Assembly (NCBI RefSeq): GCF_003324165.1
Contig: NW_025407862.1
Coordinates: 329,701 to 393,700 of the forward strand
DNA length: 64,000 nt
Source: Naegleria lovaniensis
Lineage: Eukaryota; Heterolobosea; Eutetramitea; Acrasida; Naegleriidae
Direction: 5' to 3'
Shown here: in pieces, positions 21,600 to 33,653 of the stretch
Position numbering within the stretch: position 1 is the stretch's first letter
Layout of the letters: every line of letters starts with the position of its first letter
Made by a program: the position numbers and the translations under genes
Notes under the pieces: generated by a model
What the model saw: the letters and a program-made list of their open reading frames with translations, nothing else
Told to the model about the DNA's origin: nothing
The model's database searches: none

Positions 21600-22811
21600 T
21601 TACTTGATTAATAATTCATCTAATGATTTTCGGATGGAACGAGCATATGGCTTCTCTGCATGACCTACTCTTCCTACAAATGCAACCTGTTCCTGTAGTG
21701 GTGTTCCATCCACTGATACATTTTTAGCTTCGGGATGGCTATTCACAATTTCACACAGTCTCTTTTCGATGTGTCTTGCCTTTCTCAAACACTCTTCAGA
21801 TTTTGAAAATTTGATTCCATTGCGAACATAATTCGAGAAAATAATTGGAGTAGTTTCTGGTTGCAATCTCACATCGAGTTGTGTGGCGGTTAACCAAAAA
21901 CGTTGAAGAGCTCTTCCAACTTGAATGTAATCTTGTGTTGAAACAAGAGAATTAGGATGTTGTGAAATGAACATAAAGTGAGCTCCACAAGCAATTCCTG
22001 GAAGAAAATCCAATTGAATACCAGGCACGAGAGAACCTCCCAAATATTTGTTTAGAAATTCGACACGTGACCAACTTTGGAGTGCCCACTTCATGAGCTT
22101 GGTAGAGATGGGATCCAATCCTACAGCCATGTCTGGAATTTTATCAGCACTAAATTGAGAATTCCATTCAATAATTGTACTATGAGTTGGAAATCCTTCT
22201 TCACATGTTAATCTCAATTGACCATTCAGGAACATTAACTTGGCCATGGCCAGTCGATCTTTGAACGATTCAAACCACAACACTTTGAATCCATACTTGG
22301 CAACACTTTCTTCCAATTGTTGTTTTTCATGCAAGGTTAAAGGAGTGGTTTTAAACATTCTTCGATGGACACATCTCTCTTTGATCTGTTTAAAGAGAGG
22401 ATCTTTTTCATTTACATCAGCATGGACTAACGGATCTAGAGTAATTCTAATTTTCATGTCATCGTCATGGCTGGTGTGAAAATTAGCTTTCATTGAAAAT
22501 TCCTTAGAAGCAATATCAATACATTCCAATAATGCTCCTAATCCCATATGTGATCCATGGCCATCCAAATCATAGACACAATGGTCTCGCGTATCGTAGG
22601 CGTGAACGATAAACTCCTTGTCACTTTTAATTTCAAATTTCCAGGTTTGCATATTGTCGCCGGATGGAGCCCACCTTGCAACATCCAATATGTTTTTTAC
22701 CATAACGTTGTTATAGCTTGGATGGCCATAGTGAAACCCTCTTCTTGTGTGACGATTTCCAAGCAATGACCACCAAGGGAATGATGTTGCAAAAAGCTTG
22801 TTTTTCAGCAT
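21600..22811 (-). CDS. Nitroreductase-fold flavoprotein, MoeY/ThiF-associated type
   Basis: An uninterrupted frame of 403 residues. The start of the fold carries LDVARWAPSGDNMQTWKFEI, the FMN-binding signature region of nitroreductase-family proteins, in the SGDN..W variant of longer bacterial homologues. Further family features are HMGLGALLECIDIA (a helix at the dimer interface), ERCVHRRMFKTTPL and a C-terminal YVRNG..FSKSEECLRKAR segment. The first 30 residues (LFATSFPWWSLLGNRHTRRGF) could be a mitochondrial presequence, which I infer only from composition. The substrate is unknown; nitroreductase-fold enzymes include quinone and enone reductases. The bacterial resemblance suggests an old lateral gain. 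It converges on the zinc-finger gene (61 bases between stops) and diverges from BLTP1. Confidence 0.72.
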   Translation of the reverse strand: MLKNKLFATSFPWWSLLGNRHTRRGFHYGHPSYNNVMVKNILDVARWAPSGDNMQTWKFEIKSDKEFIVHAYDTRDHCVYDLDGHGSHMGLGALLECIDIASKEFSMKANFHTSHDDDMKIRITLDPLVHADVNEKDPLFKQIKERCVHRRMFKTTPLTLHEKQQLEESVAKYGFKVLWFESFKDRLAMAKLMFLNGQLRLTCEEGFPTHSTIIEWNSQFSADKIPDMAVGLDPISTKLMKWALQSWSRVEFLNKYLGGSLVPGIQLDFLPGIACGAHFMFISQHPNSLVSTQDYIQVGRALQRFWLTATQLDVRLQPETTPIIFSNYVRNGIKFSKSEECLRKARHIEKRLCEIVNSHPEAKNVSVDGTPLQEQVAFVGRVGHAEKPYARSIRKSLDELLIK

Positions 22812-23019
22812 TTGTTTTTTTTGATTAATGAATGGATCTTGCTAGAACGCTTGATGTGTTGAGACCATCATCTGTCAACAAGACGGGAAGTAATAAGTTA
22901 TCTTACATTTTCTCCTTCTCAGAAATTTTTCCATTCAACAGAGTAGTTTTCATCAGAAGTAAATTAGAGTCGAAGCAGAAAGTGATATTTCGTTAGCCAT
23001 TGAAACACATAAAACAAAA

Positions 23020-26000
23020 ATGGCCTTGTCGAGCACCGAAATTTCCTCGCTGGTTGTTTTTGTCATTTGTGCTTTGGTACTGATGGCTTTTATTGTGTAA
23101 GTCTTGAAATCATGATGCTAAATGTCCCTAATGCTTGATTCCGATGTGGTTGGTTGAATATTTAAATCCTGTTTCTAAAATCATCATCCTCTCGGATTTC
23201 AAATTCCGATACAGAATTTATGTACTATTTTCAAGTCGAATATTTGCATGGGCTATTTGTAAATTAGCGTGGTATTGGAAATTAAAGACGTTGAACGAAT
23301 ATTTATCGATTGGATCTCTAACATTTTCACCACTCGGAGGAAAAATACTTTTCCGTAATGTACAGTATACAACCAAGAATGGCTCACTACACATTATTGA
23401 TGGATACATAGAGATTTATTGGTGGTTTATTTTAACATCTACTTGGCAAAAGTCCAAAAAGGAGTCAAGATTTAGATGTTATCTGAATGGAGTGGAATGG
23501 CTGATTTATAATAACGTGTCACGATACGACCAAATTAATTCAAAAAAATTAAATTATAATTTAAGCGATAGCGATGGAGAGGAAGGAGACCGACTACACA
23601 ATGATGACAGAATTCACGATACGGAGGATGAAGGCCATCGGGATATTTTGGAAGAGGATAATATTCAAAAATTTTTCACCTGGGCTAAAGCTGTTGGTGT
23701 TGATATCCGAAGAGGTTGTGTAGCTATTGGAAATAGTGAATTACCTGTTTCTGTGAGAATAGCATTTAGAAGAGCCATTTCAACCATTTATCTTGACAAA
23801 CCAGCTTGCAATTTGGACAAGTACAAATTAGTGGCTGACATTAATTTTGAGTATATCAAGGTCATGTTCATAGAGAACACAAGCATTCCTCAATATAACA
23901 CTCCCCATTTCGAACTCTCCAGAAAAAAAGTTGAGGAAGAGTAAGTTGAAATGACAAGTTAATTGTTTTTCTGACCTTTTTTCTTCAGTATTATTAAGGA
24001 AGTCCAAAAACAATTTAAGAGCATATTTAAAAACTCTAATTTTGATTTTATGAACGAACTCAAAACAATGGCTTCTGAAAAAATAGAAAAACAACCAGAA
24101 TATGTATTTAATTTAAAAGAGATAGAAAAGGATAAGTCAGCAAATGTGGATGAAACCAAAGTTTGCCTGTGTACAAAATTAAGAGTTTCTTATTATTATG
24201 AAGAAGGAGGTGTCATTCCAGAAGAGCCAACGTCTCCACTACCTCCTCAAGTGGATGCTAGTAGAGAAAATCCAACAGAGCTTGCCCCTCCCTCTCACGG
24301 AGTAGAGTTGCATTTTGACCGATTTGTTGACGGTATGTATTAAGTATTGAAGATTTGCCTTTTGACTATTGAGATAACGTAAATAGGAGCAATTGTGTAC
24401 GGTCCCTGGGGAGATCATCAGCGTGCCCTTCTTCAAGCATTTTTCTTTCCTCCGCTGTACGAAAATGCCAAATATTACCGAAAAACGTCTGGTAGACAGA
24501 GAAGAGCTGAAAAGTTTGATGTTGAATTTTACTTTATGGAAAAAACAACATGGATGTTTCCTTTTATCAGGACTCCTAAAACGTTAAAGGAAAAGAAAGA
24601 AAATAAGGGAAATCAGGAAGTATTGACAATGATATTTGAAAAGAATTCATTTCTTCATTGGAGTGGAGATATGTTTGCCTCTCTTACAACAAATGAAACT
24701 GTCACCAATATTGACTTTAACTTCCCTGGCATGACTCTCGTTACTAGCAATACAAAAGTAGCGTTTGGAGAGGCAGAAATTGGAAAGGGTCACTTTGTCT
24801 TGAAAAACTCTGCCGAGTGGAACGGAAAAAGAGAATGGATTTTCAATTTAGAAGCTAACAAATCAACAGTTTACTATACTGCAGGTACGTATTTTAGAAT
24901 TTTTATGAATTACTTATTCTTCATACATTGCAGAACACATTGGATTTATTATGGACATTATTAGAGATTGGAGAAATTATCCTAATCAAAAACCACCAAC
25001 GTTGTTGGATTTTATTCCTTCTGTATATACTTATAACTTTTATTTATATAACTCAACACTCAAGATGCATACAAACGAGTTGAACATCGTTGAGCATCCT
25101 AACGATCCATCCCATAACCATTTCTTTTGCATTACGTATCCTCTCATGGCCATATCTTTCACAGCTCCCAGTGAGATTTTTTCTCCTTCTGCAGTAGAAT
25201 ATACATTTAGCGTTGAAATTAAAGGAGATTCTACTACAGATCCAGGAGTTCACATGGAATATCCTGCAAATCATCCTATATTTGAAAATAGTAATGATCC
25301 ATCCAGAAAGTTTTTATGGGGAGAACGGGCATATGTACATGGCTCGTATACAGTTCATGAAAAAATACATGCTGACAATGTAGATTGTTGCATGATTAAC
25401 ATTGATCTATTTAATGTCAACTTGTTAGTCAATGGATATTATATTAACTATTTAATTACCATGTGGTTTGATCATTTTACGGCAGAGAGATTTTGGATGA
25501 CTACAGCAGAGTTTAAATCTAATGGGTTCAAAAACGACAAATCCAAACAGATTAATAATCTTCAATCTACTGACTTGAACTCTATACCATTTAGCTCCAA
25601 TATCACTGAATATGTTGTAAATATTAATATCAAACGAGGAAAAGTTCACTTACCTCATTCTTTGTACTCCAGCGACGAATGTACTCAATTAATGGGAGAA
25701 GAATTTAGTATGGACATTAGATATGTTCCTGCTAGCGTTGATCTCTGTTTTTCGTTAGGTCAAATGATGGCAGAAATACCAATGGCATTTGACGAGAGAA
25801 CTAGACAAAGCAAGAAATTTGTTGGTTGTGAAGGCATCAAATTTAATGCACAAATACCAATGGGGCCTAACCCTGATGGCTTAACATGGAGAAGAAAACT
25901 TCACTTTGATATTGGTGCACTTTCTGGAGAGATTACTCCTAGCCAAATTGGAAATGTTGTCAATTTCTTGCTCAATTTTGTGTATCAATGGAGGTTGGCG

Positions 26001-29000
26001 TATTATCCAAAGCCAGAAATGGCGTTTAAAAAAGCAGATTATTCAAGAAGACAATATTCTGAAGAAGAGTTTGATGAGTGTGTCATTTGGGATATCCGAG
26101 TCACCTTTGTTTCTATTTTTGCTACCATATCGATGGCCAATGGTCTTGTGCAATTAGACGTTGACAAAGGGTTGGAGATTACTTTTGATACATTGAACAA
26201 TGGGTCATCAAATTCCAGATTCAATCTTGTCATTCCAACCATCCACGCTCGAGCAATGCATGCAAGAGAAATGGGAATGAAAATGGATGGAGATTGGATC
26301 CAAGTAGGAGAATTATTGACAGGGTTGAGTGTTGGTATGGCCAAAAGGACTCATGACCTTAGAGAACACTATTTTAGACAGCAAAAGTTCATTCAAAACA
26401 TGAACGGGGATGGCTTTGACCTTCAATATAACATGGAAAGGCAACACAACTTGCTGAATAGAAGCGCTGTAGAAAGCGGCTCAAGTAAGAAGCGTTCTAA
26501 AAGGAAAAACTTATCAAAACGCTCTTTTGCAAAAAGCTCAACAGAAATCAGTGAAACCGACGCCAGTGAAACAGACACGGACGAATTTTATGATATTGCT
26601 GACGAAGAAGATGAAGAAGAGGAACTGAAGGAAGAAAATGATAGAGTCTTTGTGGCTCCAAAAACTATACAAGAAGAAATTATTCATTACGAGAATGACC
26701 ATCGAAAGGAAATTAGCACAGAATATATTGATAATCTTATCCATGAAGACAATTGTCAGACTTTTGAGAAAGAATCATTGGATGCTCGATCTCAATGGAA
26801 TTTAATCTCAAAAAGTTTTCCAAGCATGTCTACTTATTCAGCATATTTAAATAGCTATAATTGTGAATTTGAGCGAGAGAGCTTAGCACCAACAAGTTAT
26901 ACAGCCAAAAACTTTCTGGAAGAAAAATTTCCTTACCACAGACTAGGCATGTACTCTCCTTTTCCTGAAATTAGATTGTTACGACACAAACAGTTAGATA
27001 AGTCAGAACACAAAGATTACCTACCTCTAGCAAGCAAATATTCAAAGTTAAACATGACAGATTTCAGAGGACAATTTTATTCATTCGCAACTGGAAAGGA
27101 CCGAGAAAATATTCAAAGGATTTTGCAAATTGAGTCTCAGCTTAATGCCCAAGAGAATGTAGACATTCAACATGTTAATATTGAGTTTTTGAAAAATGTC
27201 GATATTAGCCTTTCTCCAAATGTTATTCCATTACTTCACAATTTAGTGAAGTACATTATTTTACCAGATTCTAACCTTCATGCTACAGCGGATCACATTG
27301 AGAAATCACAGAATATATTTAAACAGGAAGTAGCAGAGGAGTTATTGAATGAGAAGAAAGTCAAGCCAACATGGGACAAAAAGCGTATTGTTTTTTCTGG
27401 AGGAGTGAAATGTGTGAATGTGAATGTCATCCAATCAATCTCTGTTCCCAATATTATTCAAGAGTCTCCAGTTCAAGGCATGGTTGGCACTTATTCACTG
27501 AAATTGTTTGCGACTGATGCCTTGGCTGGTTGCTCAGTAACCCTCAAATATAATGACAAGAAAAATTCTTCAGAGCTATACTCCATAGAAGGATTTGGTA
27601 AATGTTTAGAATTAGGAGGCGTGGCTCAATGTGTGGACATGAAGAAAAATTATTACAAAGGCGTGGACACCAGCGAATTACCTCACCATTTCCTTCAAAG
27701 ATGTAACCTATCAGCTGACGCTCCAGTTGTTGCACTTGTTTCAATACAAGATATCCATTTCCAAGGTAAAAACAACATTAAGGAAGAAAATTCACAAGGA
27801 AGATTTACTTGTACGGTAGGAAGGCAAGGAGCAGTCAATTCTGGAGTTACAATTCTAGTCACTCATGACATTGTGGTAATTGGATATTCAACTGTTGAAG
27901 TTTGGAGAAAAGTAATTACAGACATGGTTCTTAACATCAAAAATTATGTTAGACTGCGCCATGTGTACGATCTATTACTGCTGAGTCAAATCTCAAAGAC
28001 GAGTAACAATATCAACTCCATTAATGATGACAGTGGCTCAATTCCAGTTCATGGCGTACTCGAGAAAAAACAAGCTATCAAGCACTTGCGCAAGGCTATC
28101 TGTGCACTATCTCTTTCTGAAGCAAAAATGATGCACAGGCACATAGCTAACCATGTTCACATTAAGGTTGATCCAAAGAAAGAAATGAGGGATGTTAGAA
28201 ATGAATATTCAGAATTAATCGAAGAGGACAGTGCTACTGCATTCAAACAAACGAAATCAGCCTCAATCGAGCTAAGAACCGATATTTCATTCCATCTACA
28301 AAGACTATCCTGCGCTGTTCACTCCACTGATTACAAGACAAAAATTTCCACAAAAAGCATTGCAAAGGTAGAAGATATTTTAGTGAGAGGAAAAGTTGAG
28401 CATGGAGTCTATTCTCTATTTGATTCTGGCTACAAGCATTTTGAAGAGTCAACACAGAAAATTCGTGAGGTTTCACTCATCTTGTCTATCAACTGCAAAG
28501 AATTTAGCATTGACGTACATTCTCAAACTCTTCTACTTCTTACATCTGCATTAGGAGTGTTTCTTATTGTAAAAAACAAGCCATTCATCAAAAATCTCAG
28601 AGAAAAGGAAAGGAAAAAGGCAACGGAAACAGTTAAACACAAATCTCAGCCCATGCTTGAGGTTCCATCCAAAGATGATGTGAGCGCATCTCATTCCGAA
28701 ATGGAGCACGTTGAAAAAGAATTACCAGTTTCCAAGGATTCAATCACCTTAAAGCTTCACGTTTTTACAAATGTTCATGTTGAAAAAGCTGCAGCAAGGG
28801 CGTGGATGGACAAGGGAAGCTATGCCGAACTAAGTATTGACAATTTTTCTTTTTCTTTCAATCAGCCAAAACAAACAGAAGAGCAAATGCTGGCAATAAC
28901 ATCTGAATCAGTGGAAGAAAGCGCAAGGTCCACTAACAAATCCTGCGAAGTTTCAAGTGTGATGCAACATTCAGGGAATATCTCTGTGAATAAGATTCTC

Positions 29001-32000
29001 TTCCAATTCAACTATTCAACACCAGAAAAAACTAGTAGTCCAAAGAAGGAGTTTATTTCTTTATTTGATGTAACAGTTAGTGACATCAGACTGAATGAGT
29101 TCATGTCAAAGGCCCAAGAGAATTTACATATTCATACCTATTTCACCTTTGACAAATTGCTTATTAATCTACCATTCGCTGATGTTTGGTCTGCCTCTTC
29201 AGTACAATTCAGAAATTTTGTGAAAACTTGGTACGAAGCAGTGGCTCGTAAACCCAATTTACCTCCATTTAACATTGAGAAAGAAAAATCAGCAACAGAA
29301 CCAACGAAAGACAAGGATTCAAAAACATTATCCAATTTCTCAATTCCGTCTATTAACGTTGTGGCTGATCTTAATGATGTTTCGGCGTATTTTAAACTTG
29401 TTAATGCTTTTCAAATGAGATATGCTTTGAGTAAGCTCACTCTTAACTTTAATCAAACACCAACGTTGGAAAATAACTTCATGGTTCATTTATTCCCTAA
29501 TTCATTTACTTTAAAGTCAAATAATGATGAAGAATTTCCTCCATCTAACAAATGGGAAGGACCAAACAAGTCTTCATCTGGAGTGAACGAATTTAAGAAA
29601 CAATTCCTTCTTCCTGAACTCATCATTTCAGGAAGTCTCAAAAATCAACAAGTTGATGAAGCGTCTACTAAGAGAATACTTTCAATGCTTATTGCCATTG
29701 ACTACATGGAAAATGTTGTGACTAGTGATTTACTGAATCATGTCATTGTCATCCAATCAGCAGTTGCAAAGGAAGTTAACAAGATTGTTGAAAGTCTTAA
29801 CATTAACGTTGAAAAAGAAGACCTTGAGAAAATCAAAACAGAGCTACCAAAGGCCAAAAAGAATGTTAGTTCTTTAAACCTTGCTCTTGATGTGAACATA
29901 CTGTTCGATGGCATTCGAATTACTGCTCTTGGCCCATCAACTGCTTTGGTTGTAGATTCTGGATCCATTTTCGTCAATGCAAATACATTGGAGAACATGA
30001 AGGTTAAAGCCACGTTGAAAGGTCTCAACGTAAATATGATTGATACACATAACATTAAGTGGGGAAACACAAGAAAATTCAAGGATCGATACTCGGATAT
30101 TAGTGACTGCTATCAATGGGCCCAATTCAGAACAAATTTACAAATTCAAAACTTCCTTGACACACCACTCAGTCAGTCCTCCAAGAGCGATGAATCCACT
30201 CGGAACTTTACAGTGGATATCTTTGATACACATTTATATCTACGTCCTGGTTGCATTGAACAAGGACTATTCCTTTTTAAAGATTACAAACAGTCCATGA
30301 AAACCCTTTTTGAAAAGCTGAAAGAATCTCGACAAAAGTATAGATCTGAAGCGCTGACATCATTAATCAAGACAGGAGAGCAATACTACTCAATGTATTC
30401 TCATCAAATCAAAGAAAAGGTTACAAGCGATGCTAGCACCTTTATCAACTCTGGAGTAGTTCGTATCACCAATACGACTCTGTCCATGCCATTTGGAGAC
30501 AATCCATTTTATGGTTTCTTGACAAATTCTGGACCTACTTATAGACCAGCATGTTGTTTGCAAGTCATAATTCCTGCAATAGGGTTTTCAACCATGTCAG
30601 AGTCTGAAGATGATGTGAGCGCCACATTGGACACTATTATTTCAACAGGAAAAGATAGTGTTTCTAGTCAACGGGTAGCAACAGGAAAAGTACTTTCTGT
30701 GAATATTTATTTAGATGAGAAACCAGCTCGAAAACCAAAACAATCATTTAACATGCCTTCTCTTGGAGAGTATGAAGTAGCCAAAACCAAAGCAAAAGTT
30801 GAAAAAATCATCATGAGCTTGAAACTAAAGGTTACCAAGAATGAAATTAATGGTTCTGGTGTTTTGCACATTCCAGGACCAGAGTTGAGAATTTCTCCTT
30901 CTCTCATCCGAAGAGGTTTAGAACTTGGCTACGATTGGTTCAATCCCAAACGAAAACTATTCGCCACAGAAATGATCAGTGGTAGTGAAATTCCAACTCA
31001 AAAACCTGAAACTCCACGACAAGGTGAATCTATGAAGATACGAGATTTGACACGTAGAAAGTTTAATTTTCTATTTACTGCAAATATCCAACCTGGTGTT
31101 TTTACACTTGCACATAATTTAACACCATCCACCATTATTCGAAGAAAGCTCACGGATGACACTTCAATATCTGTGGAGGAAAAATTACCTTCCATCTCTG
31201 CTACTGCACTTCACAAAAATCCTGGAACAAGTACCAATCGATCCACCACTCATGTTCATGTAGAAGTGAATTGGGATGGTATCAAACTCATGCCTAAATC
31301 CATCTTTTTCATTTTAGAGACACTTCATGAATTTAAACTTTGGAAAAAAGAGGAAAATAAGAGAAGAAGCAACTCCAGCTCAATGACACTCGAAGATTTA
31401 CTCTCTGAAAGCGATACCTCGAAACCAGTAGCTTGGATGAAAATGATTAAGGCACTGCTATTAATTCAACGAGTGTACAGAGGACATCGAGCAAGAAAAT
31501 TATTTAAAAAGCTCAAAAACAACAAAACAGAAAGAGATAATTACCTTAAAAAATCTGTGAAAAAGGAATCCAAAAAACGTGAAGCAGTGACCTTACAATC
31601 TGATTCATTCAGTTTACAATGTCGAATCCATCCGTTCAAGCTTGAACTTTCATGCTTTCCACTTGCAGAAACTGCCACAAGTCTCGAATTTGTAGCTCCA
31701 TTCGATATCATGATGAGTCGAACATTGAGATCAGTTCAAACAGGATCCACCAGAGGAAATGCCATGTATATGAATCTCTTCATGTCATGCCCTTCAGTCA
31801 TTGTAAGATGTTATCATCCACTCACACCAACACCATTTATTATTGCAACAGTGAAAGGTATTATTGGAAACGTGGGAAGTGGTTTTGGAAGTTATCTCAG
31901 GTCTGATGATACCCCTGTCTATTCAGGTACCATTCATGTCAAGAAAATATCACTTGAAGTGAGTCTACCTCAAATGAATCACTTCTTCATCATGTACACG

Positions 32001-33635
32001 ATATGGATGGACAAATATGAAGAAGCGAAAAATGCTTTGAAAGTTGTGAGAGGAGAAATTGTTTCATCACCCAAACTAATCACGCCTCTACCTGTGACAA
32101 GCGAGGAACAAGAAGAAAAGGAACAAAAGAGAAAGAAAATTAGTATGGATGAAATTTCACTCAATTCCACAGCTTCTAAATTTGGACAGCTACTTATTTC
32201 TTCTTTTGAGATTGTTAGTGATATGGGACCAACGTTGGGAAAGCAAAAATTCGTTGCTGATGAAATTTCTCTCTTCTGTAAAGATAAGGGTCGCATTCAA
32301 AACGAAACTGTTCGAGATCCTCTTCACATTGGAGGATATATTGGAAAATTGGAAGGAAAACTTGTTGGAAGACTTCAAGGAAACATTTTAATGCATGGAG
32401 TTGTGGCAGGAATTAATCGCTCATTTAAAGTAGGAGGACCAAATCCAACCTATAAGGGAGTTACTGAACTTTCATTGACTGCTCTTCCAAGTCTTATTGA
32501 TATTGAACTTAATTCTGCAAAAATTTTGAACATTTCTTTGAAAACACTTTCTCTCCATTTTAGTGATGTATTTGATTCTAGTGACGGTAGAATGTATCAT
32601 GTGGAAACAGAAATTAACTCTTCAGGAGCTATAGTAAGATTATCAAAAATATCTGCATCAGCATTTATTTATGTATTTTACAAGATCAAGGAATTGGCAT
32701 CTGAAAAGAAACGAGCAGCACTTGATACATTGCAAGGATCTGTTTCATTTTTCAATTTTGATTCAAAAACGTCAGATCATGATGACACGGATGATGAAGA
32801 TGAAAAACCGTATCAAATCAAATCTCTCACCATTCAATCCCCAACCAAACAATTCCTTTCTCTTGTTCCAATGGGTGACATTGTTTTTAAAGGAGCTAAT
32901 TTAAGAGTTTATCTTTATGAAAAGTTTTCTGTAGAGAATGACAAATTTAATCCCAATGGAGATTGGTTAGAATTTGGAATGGATGATTATCAACTCAAGT
33001 TTAAAAGAAAAGCACTTGTGGAGGACAAATCAGTGGAAAGAAGTTTAACATTGTTCTTGGCAAAAGTAGTTTTGGATCGAATGGCACCTCCAACAAAGAG
33101 ATCCTTTATTTTGGAAGTCCCTGGTGCTCACTTGACAATGAATTCTGTTCAAACAAGAGCTTTACCTGATATCATTAATTATACATTCAAGACCAAGTTC
33201 CCAAAAGCAATTACAGTGACTACCAATTTGAACGAATACACATTCTTGCAAGGATTACTCAAGTTATACAAGAATGAAGTGAAAAATGAATTGGATGAAC
33301 ATCAAAAGTCGTCTAGTCAAGGTGCCACAGGAACCATTATTTCATTGACCTCTCCTTCACTCAATGATCAAACGTCCTCTCAAAAGAAGACATCCAACAT
33401 TTTTGGTATTTCAAAGAGACATTTTGAGGGAACTGTTCAACTTAATCCAAAACTTAACGTTCTAGGAGATTTAACCCCTGAGGTACAAACAGTGTTGGGA
33501 TGGCTTGGAATTTCTGAAAGTATCATTCCACAAGTGACACATGAAGGCGTGACAGACACTTTGGAGACCATTCTCATTGCCTGCTACAGAACCAGCGAGT
33601 TGATGGACAGAATTTTCATAGAGCAAGAAAAATAA
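23020..33635 (+). CDS. BLTP1: Bridge-like lipid transfer protein, BLTP1/Csf1/Tweek family
   Basis: Five exons (23020-23096, 23236-23940, 23989-24332, 24387-24884, 24934-33635) give 3441 residues. Introns are 139, 48, 54 and 49 bases, all GT-AG. Exon 1 encodes a membrane anchor (SLVVFVICALVLMAFIV), joined at the splice to RIFAWAICKLAWYWKL. The chorein-like start follows: IGSLTFSPLGGKILFRNVQY and IIDGYIEIYWW, as in yeast Csf1 and animal KIAA1109. The remainder is a very long, mostly beta-structured groove-forming protein. Family members sit at endoplasmic reticulum contact sites, carry phospholipids in bulk, and Csf1 supports ethanolamine-phospholipid supply for GPI-anchor synthesis. Unusual here is an IQ motif at residues 2717-2733 (LLIQRVYRGHRARKLFK). 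Acidic and Ser-rich linkers interrupt the groove near residues 1050-1150. Confidence 0.92.
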
Positions 33636-33653
33636 ACAAGGTGCGACCTCTTT

